DNA of 26,169 bases. Source: UBA4655 sp044337015. Its GTDB lineage: Bacteria; Planctomycetota; Planctomycetia; Pirellulales; UBA1268. The stretch is from assembly GCA_044337015.1 (NCBI GenBank), contig JBIIOJ010000015.1:1-26169 (forward strand), given 5' to 3'. Under the pieces are notes generated by a model that had not been told where the DNA came from, did not search any database, and saw nothing but the letters and a program-made list of their open reading frames with translations. Positions 1 to 7,339 of this stretch are shown here, piece by piece; the first letter of the stretch is position 1; the number at the start of each line of letters is the position of its first letter. The translations under genes were made by a program, and so were the position numbers.

Positions 1-17
1 CCTCCGCTCACTCGGAC

Positions 18-54
18 CTGACTGGCGCTTCGGCCTCCGGCCTGCGCTGGTCAG
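18..54. repeat. Hairpin next to repeat copy 1
   Basis: Imperfect hairpin whose arms are 18-28 (CTGACTGGCGC) and 44-54 (GCGCTGGTCAG). The 11 positions pair with two G-U-type wobbles, and a small GGCC/GGCC stem lies inside the loop. It ends one base before the conserved part of repeat copy 1. A different hairpin (6031-6072) lies at the same relative place in copy 2, so a variable hairpin beside the conserved body seems to be part of the element. Confidence 0.5.
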
Positions 55-55
55 C

Positions 56-228
56 TACGCCGTCTCGGGCACACGGGCAGCCCCGAACCGGTCAAACGTT
101 GCACTGATTGCGTCACACAGGCACGTTGATGCTGAACGCCGGAGGAGCGGACGTTGAGGAGCATCAGGCGTATCCTCGCCGTAGCGACGATGCGTCCGCT
201 CCTCCGGCGGCAATGCGGCATCCTCCAA
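56..228 (+). repeat. Structured intergenic repeat, copy 1
   Basis: Positions 56-209 match the reverse complement of 5878-6031 over 154 bases without gaps, with 11 differences by hand alignment; weaker similarity runs on to about 228. The body has an 81-base linker (56-136) and a 73-base hairpin (137-209). The outer arms, 137-153 and 193-209, are a perfect 17-bp inverted repeat (CGCCGGAGGAGCGGACG and its complement). Inside are CATC/GATG (162-165 with 189-192) and GGCG/CGCC (167-170 with 177-180, loop TATCCT). Relative to copy 2 the differences in the hairpin are A146/T200 against C/G, and C169/G178 against T/A; both keep pairing. Short frames can be read through it, but this pattern fits a structured DNA or RNA element better than a protein. 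No transposase is seen in the window. A REP-like or MITE-like element is the closest known class. Confidence 0.8.
137..209 (+). repeat. Covarying hairpin of repeat copy 1
   Basis: Core palindrome of copy 1: a 17-bp outer stem around a 39-base interior. The interior begins with TTGAGGAG, which can pair with TCCTC (173-177) overlapping the loop of the inner GGCG/CGCC stem, so a pseudoknot or alternative fold is possible. Both copies keep these interior bases except for the C169/G178 pair exchange. Confidence 0.7.
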
Positions 229-270
229 GGATCCCGCCATCGCCACCTGGGAGAATTGCCACCCGGGAGA

Positions 271-1017
271 TCAGAGCAGGCTCTCGAGCAGCAGCCGCAT
301 CTTGCGGAGTTCGCCGGGCTGGCTCGCGCCCTCGATCGGCGGCATGTGGGCGCAGAGCGCGCGGTTGTAGTTGAACCGTTGCAGCTGCGTCACGAGCTTG
401 CCGTACTCGATGTTGCCCTGGCCGATGCGGACCTGGAAGGCGTCGGGCTTCGTGTCACGCAGGTGGACGTGGCAGACGTACTTGAGGATCGACTCCCACG
501 ACGCGGGCTTTTTGTGGCCGTAGATGAAGTGGCTCGGGTCGAGCGTGACGCCGAGGCCCGGGACGTTGCGGCACAGCGACGCCGTCGTCTCGGCGTCCTG
601 CGTCATCCTGCCGGAAGCCGTCTTCACGCCGACGAGCGAACCGAAGCCGTTGGCGATCTTCACGAACTGCCGAAGCCGCTCGATCTCACCGTTGAAGGGC
701 GTTCCGAGCTCGGACGACTCGACCACCATCGTGACGACGCCGAGAGCCTTCGCCAGCCGGCATGCCGCCTCGAACCGGTCGTAGAGCTCGGGCGTCTCCG
801 GCGAGGCGAACGACACGGCGACGGGCCGCAGCCGCTGGAGGTCGCTGCACTGGGCGATTGCGGCATCGGGGTCGGCGGCGACGAGCCCGGGACGGAGGTG
901 GCCTCCCTCCTCGTGGACGTCGAGTTCGACCGCCATGAACTCGAGCTCCGACAGCCGCTCCATCGCCTCGGAGAGCGGCAACTCGGGAAAACACTCCGTA
1001 CTGACGCAGACGAACAC
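271..1017 (-). CDS. Sugar phosphate isomerase/epimerase-like TIM-barrel protein
   Basis: A 248-residue protein of the xylose isomerase-like TIM-barrel family, whose members isomerise or epimerise sugars, often with a divalent metal. Visible family features include MVVESSELG in the middle, the metal-ligand-type segment GVTLDPSHF and the strand HVHLRDTK followed by a GQGNIEYGKL loop. The last family glutamate is not obvious and the usual glutamate-containing strand reads GVKTASGRM, so activity should not be assumed. The start is GTG, chosen because AAGGAGG lies at 1026-1032 with an 8-base spacer and the protein then begins directly with the first beta strand. No signal peptide is seen. The gene is divergent from sppA across about 160 bases and ends just before repeat copy 1. 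The substrate is unknown. The family assignment is fairly sure; the reaction is not. Confidence 0.8.
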   Translation of the reverse strand: MFVCVSTECFPELPLSEAMERLSELEFMAVELDVHEEGGHLRPGLVAADPDAAIAQCSDLQRLRPVAVSFASPETPELYDRFEAACRLAKALGVVTMVVESSELGTPFNGEIERLRQFVKIANGFGSLVGVKTASGRMTQDAETTASLCRNVPGLGVTLDPSHFIYGHKKPASWESILKYVCHVHLRDTKPDAFQVRIGQGNIEYGKLVTQLQRFNYNRALCAHMPPIEGASQPGELRKMRLLLESLL

Positions 1018-1178
1018 TCAGCGATCCTCCTTGCTTCTCTCGCCATCCGCACGCCGCGGGATCAAAGTCGATCGACAAAGGTAGCCGCATCCCCGCCCGA
1101 CGTGCAAATCCTTTCCGGGCCGATCCAGATCCGCCGAATCGCGTACACTCTCTGACCCATCCTCGAGGAGGACCGCTC
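1018..1178. promoter_or_regulatory. Divergent intergenic region with two Shine-Dalgarno sites
   Basis: This 161-base gap separates the divergent isomerase and sppA genes, so promoters for both must lie here or overlap the genes. It holds strong ribosome binding sites at both ends: AAGGAGG on the minus strand (1026-1032) and GAGGAGG on the plus strand (1165-1171, 7 bases before the sppA ATG). I see no convincing -35/-10 pair, and no operator can be named. Confidence 0.5.
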
Positions 1179-2300
1179 ATGGCATTCGAACCGCTCACCC
1201 GCCCCGTCGATCCTTCGAGGCCGCCGGATTCCCTCCGCGGCGAAGGAGTCACCCGCGTGATCCTGGAGAATCACGGCGGCTGGAGCCGGTGGGGCGGCCG
1301 GATCGCCTGGACGATCGCCGGCATCTCGACGCTCGTGGCCATCGCGAGCCTCGGCGCGAATGCGAGCTATTTCCAGGGGGATGCGAAGGTCGTCGAGAAG
1401 TACCATTCGCTGTCGAAGATCGCAGCCGACAAGGTGGCGATCGTGACGGTCGCCGGCGCGATCATGGGGGGCGACGGCTTCGCGAAGTCGCAGCTCGATC
1501 GGGTCGAGGAGGACGAGGCGGTCAAGGCGATCGTGCTCCGCGTCGATTCGCCCGGCGGTACCGTGAGCGGCAGCGATGAAATCCACTACCGCCTCTCGAA
1601 GCTCGCGAAGGACCGGGACCTGCCGGTGGTCGTGAGCATGGGGGGCATCGCCGCGAGCGGCGGCTACTACGTGGCGATGGCAAACGGGGGCCGGGAGAAC
1701 GTGATCTTCGCCGAGCCAGCCACGCTCACGGGTTCGATCGGCGTGATCATTCCGCATTTCGATCTTTCCAAGCTCGTGAAGCGGTTCGACATCAAGGACG
1801 ACTCCGTCGCCAGCGGACCGCTCAAGGAGATGCTCAGCCCCACCAAGGACCGCACGCCCGATCTCGCCGAGAGGGAGCGGAAGCTGCTGCAGGCCCTCGT
1901 CGACGAGATGTTCTCACGGTTCAAGGAGATCGTGAAGGCGGGCCGACCCGGGCTCGACGACGCCGCGATCGCGAAGGTGACCACGGGGCAGATCTTCACG
2001 GCGAAGCAGGCCCTCGAGGCCGGGCTCGTCGACCGGATCGGGTTTCTCGAGGACGCCGTGAAGCGGGCCTGCGAGCTGGCGGGGCTGCCGGAGGAGAAGG
2101 CTCGCGTCGTGAAATACACGAAGCCGAAGGGACTCATCGACGAGGTGCTCGGCGGCGAAGCGTCGCCGGGAGCCGGCCGCTCGCTGCTTGGCGGTGATTC
2201 GTCGGTGGCATTCCTCGAGCGGATCGCGGAGCTCACGACGCCCCGCGCGTGGTACCTCTGCAGCTGGTGGCCATCGCTCGTCGCGAGCGGAGCCGAGTAA
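1179..2300 (+). CDS. sppA: Signal peptide peptidase SppA-type serine protease
   Basis: A 373-residue membrane-anchored protease of the S49 family, which degrades cleaved signal peptides in or at the membrane by a Ser-Lys dyad. One N-terminal transmembrane segment (about residues 41-64) follows a cytosolic stretch, and the ClpP-like protease domain follows it. The substrate-binding strand VLRVDSPGGTVSGS (119-132) is clear. The nucleophile is probably S160 in GGIAASGGYY and the general base K216 in VASGPLKEMLSP. The length fits the short single-domain SppA form rather than the tandem E. coli form. The ATG is supported by GAGGAGG seven bases upstream. The gene ends tail-to-tail with the acyl-CoA synthetase/dehydrogenase fusion with only three bases between the stop codons. 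The C-terminal tail (WYLCSWWPSLV) is unusually tryptophan-rich. Confidence 0.93.
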   Translation: MAFEPLTRPVDPSRPPDSLRGEGVTRVILENHGGWSRWGGRIAWTIAGISTLVAIASLGANASYFQGDAKVVEKYHSLSKIAADKVAIVTVAGAIMGGDGFAKSQLDRVEEDEAVKAIVLRVDSPGGTVSGSDEIHYRLSKLAKDRDLPVVVSMGGIAASGGYYVAMANGGRENVIFAEPATLTGSIGVIIPHFDLSKLVKRFDIKDDSVASGPLKEMLSPTKDRTPDLAERERKLLQALVDEMFSRFKEIVKAGRPGLDDAAIAKVTTGQIFTAKQALEAGLVDRIGFLEDAVKRACELAGLPEEKARVVKYTKPKGLIDEVLGGEASPGAGRSLLGGDSSVAFLERIAELTTPRAWYLCSWWPSLVASGAE

Positions 2301-2303
2301 AGC

Positions 2304-5300
2304 TCAGCCGACGATCGCCGAGCCGAGCCGGGCATCGGCTGCGAGGTCGGCATCGGACGGCCTGCGACCGGTCGCGCGGGAAACCGCCGTCCGACAGAAC
2401 GCCTCGGCGGCGAGCAACCGCCACCGGGGCTCTCCGCATGCACCATGCTCCCCGGAGACAGCATGCTCGCCAAGCGGATTACGGTCGACGTGGTGCGCGA
2501 CGGCCATCACCGCCACGAGCTCCCGGACGCGGCGGGAGAGCTCTCCCACGAGCAGCTGCTCCTCGGCGAGCTTTCGTCCGTGGCGCCGAATCACCCGGTC
2601 GATCGCGACCGCCGTGCGGTCGAGCAGTCGCCGCGCGACCAGCGAGTGCCTCCTGAGCCCTCCGTCGAGCACGGAGCCAAACTGCGGGGGCCTCGCCGCC
2701 CACCGCGACGCCCTCCACGCGAGCCATTCGGCCGCCCGCCGAACGTCGGAGCCGCGAGCCGCCGCGAGCGGGTGCCGTTTCGCCAGGCCCTTGAAGAGCG
2801 CGAGCCCCAGAAGCTCGCTCTCCCCCTCGTAGATGCCGACGGCGAGGTGGTCGTGGATCGCGTCGCCGAGCGGATGGCCGATCAGGAAAGACCTTCCGGC
2901 GTGGACGCCGAGGGCGGCGATGGCCGACTCCCGGACGCACTCGCCGGCGACGATCTTGGCCGTGATCGCCTCGAGCTCTCCGCCGCCGGAATCCACGGCG
3001 GTCGCGGCCCACGCGGCGAGCGATTCCGCCGCGATGGCCCCCGTCGCGATCCGCGCAAGCCTTCCCTGGACGAGCTGCCGGGTCGCGATCGGCCTCCCCC
3101 AGGTCTCCCGCTCGCGGGCGCGGGAGAGCGCATGCGAGAGCATGATCCGCTGCGTGCCGGCCGCCTGTGCGGCGAGCGTCACTCGGCCCCGGTTGAGTCC
3201 CTGCCAGACGATCGCCATACCGTCGCCGGACGGCGAGGCGAGCAGATCGGCCTCGTCCACCTCGAAGTGGTCGAAGACGAGCGTCGCGTTGCGGGCGTGC
3301 TTGAGCGGGTGGATCTGCGACGGCTCGAGCTGGAACGATCTGGTGTCGCTTTCCGGAAGCTGGGCGAGGACGATGGCAGCCTCGCCATCGAGCTTCGCAA
3401 GCAGCTTCACGAGCCGTCCGTGCGCGGCGTTCGTGATGAACATCTTCGTCCCGGAGAGGAGGAGCCTCCCCGGCCGGTCCGGCGACCGCTCGAGACGGGC
3501 GGACACCCTTCCGAGATCACAGCCCGCATCCGGCTCGGTCGCGCCGAAGATCGAGAGCGGCTCACCCCTCGCGAGCTTCGGCAGCCACCGGTCCCGCTGC
3601 GATGCATTCCCGAAGGCCTCAACCGCTGCGACCGCGCCGATCGACGCGTGCACCGACAGCATCCCGGCGGCCGTCGGCGAAATCGAGGCGAGCCTCGCGA
3701 CCACCCGCGCGAGCTCGACCAAGCCCGCGCCCGCGCCGCCGTGCGACTCGGGAACGGTCAGTCCCCACAGCCCGATGCCGCCGAGCAAACGTTCCGCCTC
3801 GCTGGAAAACCTTCCAGCCGCGGGCCCTTCGCGTTCGAAGATCCGGCCGTCTTCCCGGAGTTCATGGAGCAGGACGGCCGACTCCTCGACGATGCGGGTG
3901 ATCCTCGCGGGAAGCGGACCGGCCGCCGCGGCGGCAGCGTCGGCGAAGCCGCCGGACTCCGATGGGGAGAAGAGCGTCGACGCGATGCACGGCCCCGCCT
4001 CGCAGGCTGAAGGGAGCCCGGGTGGAATCGGCACGAGCCCGAGGCAGCCGTGCCCCGACGCAGCGGCGTCGATCGCGAACTTGTAGTTCTCGGCGATCAC
4101 GGGTCGCTTGAGCTTGAGCGACACCGTCGCCTCGCCGTGGGCCGCGTCGAACGGCCTTGCTGCAAGCAGCATCGTGCCGGCCCTCCAGGCCGCCGGCAAC
4201 TTCCTCTGTCGTGCTTCGATCCGCCGCGCGATCCATGCGAGCAGCTTCGGATGGCGGACCGCTCCACGCCGGCTGAAGACCCGCAGGCCCATCCGTCGGA
4301 TCGCCTCGCGGGCGGCGGCGGGCTCCGGCACCACGATCGCCAGCGGCCGCCGCAGCCCACCGCCGACGACGCACACCTGCGCGACGAGCGGATCCTCGGC
4401 GATCGCCCGCTCGACCTCGGCGGGAGGCACCTTCTCGCCGCCGGACAGCACGATCGCGTCGACGCAGCGGCCCGTGATCCGCACGTGGCCGTCGGGGTCG
4501 ATCGCCGCGAGGTCGCCCGTCGCAAGGAACGAGTCGGGGTCGTGCGTGACGTATTCCGCACGCTGCGGTTCAGCCGGCGCGGACTCGCGGCCCGACGGCA
4601 GGAGCACGCCGAGGCAGCGGCCGGGCGTCCTTACGAGCAACTGACCGTCGTCGTCGGTGCGAAGCTCGACTCCTTCGAGCGGAAGCCCGACTGTTCCATA
4701 TCTCGCCGTCCTCGGGCTCGCGAGGGTCACGACGGGGCCGGCCTCCGCGAGACCGTAGCCCTGCACGAGCGGCACGCCGGCATCGTGAAACGCGCGGATC
4801 GTCCGCTCGCGGAGCGGCGCGCCGCCCGACACGCACACCCGCACGCGGCCCCCGAGCGCCGAGGCGAGGTCGCCGATTGCACCGCGGCGGACCGCGGCCT
4901 CGAGCCGCTCGAACATCGCCGGCACGCCGAGGATCGCGGCAGGCTTCGCCTCGCGGCAGGCGTCGAGCAGCTTCCTGCGATCCTCGACGATCGCGAGGCA
5001 GGCCCCTCGCACGACCGCCGTGTAGAGGTCACCCGTCCTCGGCAGCGCATGGCTCAAGGGCAGCCACGAGAGCCGCACGTCCCGCTCGTCTTCCAGGAAC
5101 ACGGCCGACGAAGCGACCGCATTGGACAGCAGCGACCGCTGCGAATGCAAAACGCCATGGGGGTGGCCGCTCGTGCCCGAGGAGAGCAGGATCGTGGCAC
5201 AGCCCTCCGGCCGGCATCGCTCCACCCGCGTCGCCACCTCCTCGGCGAGCCCGTCGGGCCTCCCGCGCGAAAGGAGCGGCTCACCGCGGAAGTCGAACGT

Positions 5301-5735
5301 GCGTGCGGCGGGCGGTGATGCGGCCCCCGCTCGCCACGGCATCGTGGTCAGTGAGCTGGGCCCCGTCAGCACGATCGCCTGCGGGTCGAGCCACCCGATC
5401 TGCGCGGCGTGCGCGGCCGGGCCGTCGTCGTGATGCAGGAGCACGTGGACGATCCCCGAGAGCAGGCAGGCGAGATCGACGACGACGGAATTGGCCGTGT
5501 GGGGGCCGATCTGCACGAGGCGATCGCCGGCAGCGAGCCCCGCCGCCTCGAGCCGCGCCGCACACCGTAGCGCCGACGCGACAAGTTCGCCCCACGAGAA
5601 CTCACTATCGGCCCGGCCACGCGGCCCCGGCCACCGGGCCGCCGCCGGAACAACGATCGCCGGCGCATCACGGTCGTCGACGACCCGCGCGAGCAGCAAT
5701 TCCGAGAGCGAACCAGCCATCGCGTCGCGTTTCAT
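2304..5735 (-). CDS. Acyl-CoA synthetase / acyl-CoA dehydrogenase fusion protein
   Basis: One 1143-residue frame joins two enzymes. Residues about 10-560 are an AMP-forming acyl-CoA synthetase: P-loop SSGTSGHPHG (185-194), YGLAEA (327-332), TGDLAAIDPDG, GRCVDAIVLSGGEK (422-435) and a C-terminal SLKLKRPVIAENY (539-551) like long-chain FadD enzymes. Residues about 610-985 are an acyl-CoA dehydrogenase: FGATEPDAGCDLG (730-742), LSGTKMFITN (760-769) and GIYEGESE (967-974), whose E970 corresponds to the usual catalytic base. Residues 990-1143 are an arginine-rich tail that may complete the helical domain. The protein could activate a fatty acid and oxidise it at the alpha-beta bond, feeding the hydratase/dehydrogenase and thiolase upstream on the same strand. 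Oddity: the P-loop lysine of PKG is histidine (H193). The start is ATG, with a second ATG five codons in and no clear Shine-Dalgarno. TAGAAT nine bases before the start could be a -10 element, without a good -35. Confidence 0.9.
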   Translation of the reverse strand: MKRDAMAGSLSELLLARVVDDRDAPAIVVPAAARWPGPRGRADSEFSWGELVASALRCAARLEAAGLAAGDRLVQIGPHTANSVVVDLACLLSGIVHVLLHHDDGPAAHAAQIGWLDPQAIVLTGPSSLTTMPWRAGAASPPAARTFDFRGEPLLSRGRPDGLAEEVATRVERCRPEGCATILLSSGTSGHPHGVLHSQRSLLSNAVASSAVFLEDERDVRLSWLPLSHALPRTGDLYTAVVRGACLAIVEDRRKLLDACREAKPAAILGVPAMFERLEAAVRRGAIGDLASALGGRVRVCVSGGAPLRERTIRAFHDAGVPLVQGYGLAEAGPVVTLASPRTARYGTVGLPLEGVELRTDDDGQLLVRTPGRCLGVLLPSGRESAPAEPQRAEYVTHDPDSFLATGDLAAIDPDGHVRITGRCVDAIVLSGGEKVPPAEVERAIAEDPLVAQVCVVGGGLRRPLAIVVPEPAAAREAIRRMGLRVFSRRGAVRHPKLLAWIARRIEARQRKLPAAWRAGTMLLAARPFDAAHGEATVSLKLKRPVIAENYKFAIDAAASGHGCLGLVPIPPGLPSACEAGPCIASTLFSPSESGGFADAAAAAAGPLPARITRIVEESAVLLHELREDGRIFEREGPAAGRFSSEAERLLGGIGLWGLTVPESHGGAGAGLVELARVVARLASISPTAAGMLSVHASIGAVAAVEAFGNASQRDRWLPKLARGEPLSIFGATEPDAGCDLGRVSARLERSPDRPGRLLLSGTKMFITNAAHGRLVKLLAKLDGEAAIVLAQLPESDTRSFQLEPSQIHPLKHARNATLVFDHFEVDEADLLASPSGDGMAIVWQGLNRGRVTLAAQAAGTQRIMLSHALSRARERETWGRPIATRQLVQGRLARIATGAIAAESLAAWAATAVDSGGGELEAITAKIVAGECVRESAIAALGVHAGRSFLIGHPLGDAIHDHLAVGIYEGESELLGLALFKGLAKRHPLAAARGSDVRRAAEWLAWRASRWAARPPQFGSVLDGGLRRHSLVARRLLDRTAVAIDRVIRRHGRKLAEEQLLVGELSRRVRELVAVMAVAHHVDRNPLGEHAVSGEHGACGEPRWRLLAAEAFCRTAVSRATGRRPSDADLAADARLGSAIVG

Positions 5736-5861
5736 GTCGGGCAGATTCTAACCTGGTAAAGGACGGTTGGGGGCTGCCCCGCACACAAAAGCCCGAGGCG
5801 CGAGCCGAGAGGGTCGTTGACGCGGTCGTGTGATTGGATGCCCGGTGAATCAAGTCATCTG
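5736..5861. other. Non-coding gap upstream of the fusion gene
   Basis: Together with 5862-6172 this makes a 437-base stretch without a gene. In 5736-5861 I see no recognisable gene, no clear repeat and only small GC-rich inverted repeats. A TAGAAT hexamer on the minus strand nine bases before the fusion start is a weak -10 candidate, which would leave almost no 5' leader. Confidence 0.4.
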
Positions 5862-6031
5862 CAGGACACCGCATTGCCGCCGGAGGCGCGGACGCATCGT
5901 CGCTACGGTGAGGATACACCTGATGCTCCTCAACGTCCGCGCCTCCGGCGTTCAGCATCAGAGTGCCTCTGTGCCCCAATCAGTGCCACGTTTGACCGGT
6001 TCGGGGCCGCCCGTGTGCCCGAGACGGCGTA
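5862..6031 (-). repeat. Structured intergenic repeat, copy 2 (inverted)
   Basis: Reverse-complement copy of the element at 56-228. The hairpin arms are 5878-5894 (CGCCGGAGGCGCGGACG) and 5934-5950, again a perfect 17-bp inverted repeat. The linker is 5951-6031. Against copy 1 the linker has 7 differences in 81 bases. The hairpin has 4 in 73, and all 4 belong to two base pairs that changed together (outer A-T to C-G, inner C-G to T-A, read in copy 1 orientation). The element sits between the thiolase stop and the fusion-gene start and is oriented with their transcription, so it may be part of a transcript. Copy 1 lies on the opposite strand relative to its neighbour gene. Confidence 0.8.
5878..5950 (-). 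repeat. Covarying hairpin of repeat copy 2
   Basis: Core palindrome of copy 2. The outer stem is 17 bp; read on the minus strand the inner stem is GGTG/CACC where copy 1 has GGCG/CGCC. The loop TATCCT and the TTGAGGAG segment that could pair with it are unchanged from copy 1. Confidence 0.7.
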
Positions 6032-6139
6032 TGCAGACAAGCGAAGCAAGGATTGCGCAGCGAAGTCTGCATCCGAGCGAGCGGAGGGCAGGATGCCCGC
6101 AGCGAGCGTCCGGCGAGCGGCATACGGGCAGCCCCGAAC
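5999..6139. repeat. Long imperfect inverted repeat enclosing smaller hairpins
   Basis: The 21 bases at 5999-6019 (within the linker of copy 2) recur inverted at 6119-6139 with two mismatches; the shared core includes CAGCCCCGAACC/GGTTCGGGG. The second arm is thus a third, partial piece of the element, also seen at 70-90 in copy 1. Between the arms are a perfect 8-bp hairpin ATGCAGAC/GTCTGCAT (6031-6038 with 6065-6072) and a GGGCA-GGA-TGCCC hairpin (6086-6098). They are surrounded by GCGAAG/GCGAGCG-rich sequence. Confidence 0.6.
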
Positions 6140-6172
6140 CAGCACGTTTGACGCGCAAGACGTTTAGAACGA

Positions 6173-7339
6173 TCAAGCCGTCGGTCGTTCGAGCAAAACC
6201 GCGATTCCCTGCCCGAGCCCGATGCACATCGTGGCGAGGCCCGTCCAGGCGCCGCGGGCGTGCATCGCGTTGACGAGCGTCGTCACGATCCGTGCGCCGG
6301 AGGCTCCGAGCGGGTGGCCGATCGCGATCGCGCCGCCGTGCACGTTCACTCGCGATTCGTCGAGGCCGAGGCCACGGATGCAGTGGATCGCCTGCGTTGC
6401 GAAGGCCTCGTTGAGCTCCACGAGGTCGATGTCGGCGATCGAGCGACCGGTCCGTGAGAGGAGCCTGTTCACCGCCGCAATCGGTCCGCCGCCCATTTCG
6501 CTCGGAGCGACCCCGACGACGCTCGTCGCCACGATCCTCGCAAGCGGCGCGAGGCCGAGGCGTCGCGCGGTCTCCTCCCGCATCACGACGACCGCGGCCG
6601 CGCCGTCGCTCAAGGGGGAACTCGTCGCCGCGGTGATCGTGCCGTAGCCGGGAACGAAGGCCGGCGGCAGCGCGGCCATGGCGTCGAGCGATGCGTCGCC
6701 ACGGATCGACTGGTCGCGTCGCACGGAGACGAGGCCGCCCGCCTCGTCGAGCCCGTTCACCGCCACGATCTCCCGGTCGAAGAGGCCGGCCTCGGCGGCC
6801 GCATGGGCCTTGCGGTGGCTTTCGAGGGCGAACGCCTCCTGCAGCTTTCTCCCGATGCCGTGGCGGGACGCGAGGAACTCGGCCGCGAGGCCCATCGACG
6901 CCGCGGCCCGGCTCGAGGCCGCGAACGCCATCGGATGGAAATCGACGAGCGACTCCATCGGCAGGTGGTGCATGTGTTCAACGCCGGCGGCGACCTGCAC
7001 GTCGGCCTCTCCGGCGGCGATCGCATGGCAGGCCTGTCGGATCGCCTGGAGACCGGAGCCGCAGAGCCGATTGGACGTCGTCGCGGCGGCCGAGAACGGG
7101 ATCTCCGCGAGCATGGCGACGGTGCGGGCGGCGTTGCCCCCGAGCTCACCGTGCTGCTTCACGGCACCGAGGATGACGTCGTCGATCGTTGCAGGGTCGA
7201 TGCCCGCCCGCTCGACCGCGGCGCGAACCGCGGCCGCGGCCAGTTCGTCCGCACGCACGCCGCGAAACACCCCCTTCTCCGGATGCGACCGGCCGATCGC
7301 GGTCCGCGAGCAGGCGACGATGACCGGCTCACCCTGCAT
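6173..7339 (-). CDS. Acetyl-CoA acyltransferase (thiolase)
   Basis: A 388-residue thiolase that cleaves 3-ketoacyl-CoA with CoA (last step of beta-oxidation) or runs in reverse to condense acetyl-CoA. The nucleophile is C93 in SNRLCGSGLQAI. The histidine is H342 in GGAIAIGHPLGASGAR, and the second cysteine is C372 in MCIGLGQGIA; NEAFA (310-314) is also present. Length is typical of the family. The ATG at 7339 starts the conserved beginning (MQGEPVIVACSRTAIGR). It has AAGGA six bases upstream (7346-7350) and overlaps the end of the hydratase/dehydrogenase gene by 11 bases, suggesting translational coupling. A longer in-frame reading to 7828 is antisense-free but only covers the upstream gene in another frame, so it is rejected. 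Pairing with a FadB-like protein favours degradation of fatty acids over biosynthesis. Confidence 0.95.
   Translation of the reverse strand: MQGEPVIVACSRTAIGRSHPEKGVFRGVRADELAAAAVRAAVERAGIDPATIDDVILGAVKQHGELGGNAARTVAMLAEIPFSAAATTSNRLCGSGLQAIRQACHAIAAGEADVQVAAGVEHMHHLPMESLVDFHPMAFAASSRAAASMGLAAEFLASRHGIGRKLQEAFALESHRKAHAAAEAGLFDREIVAVNGLDEAGGLVSVRRDQSIRGDASLDAMAALPPAFVPGYGTITAATSSPLSDGAAAVVVMREETARRLGLAPLARIVATSVVGVAPSEMGGGPIAAVNRLLSRTGRSIADIDLVELNEAFATQAIHCIRGLGLDESRVNVHGGAIAIGHPLGASGARIVTTLVNAMHARGAWTGLATMCIGLGQGIAVLLERPTA

Noticed and set aside
242..273. Near-tandem 16-base repeat (GCCACCTGGGAG and GCCACCCGGGAG) at the isomerase stop
   Set aside because: Only two short imperfect units, with no sign of a larger array; likely chance or a small duplication.
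108..374. Short frames through the repeat (108-374 plus; 5668-5979 minus) with similar predicted peptides
   Set aside because: The similarity follows from the nucleotide repeat. The differences in the hairpin are paired, which fits structure and not a conserved peptide, and the frames run into neighbouring genes.
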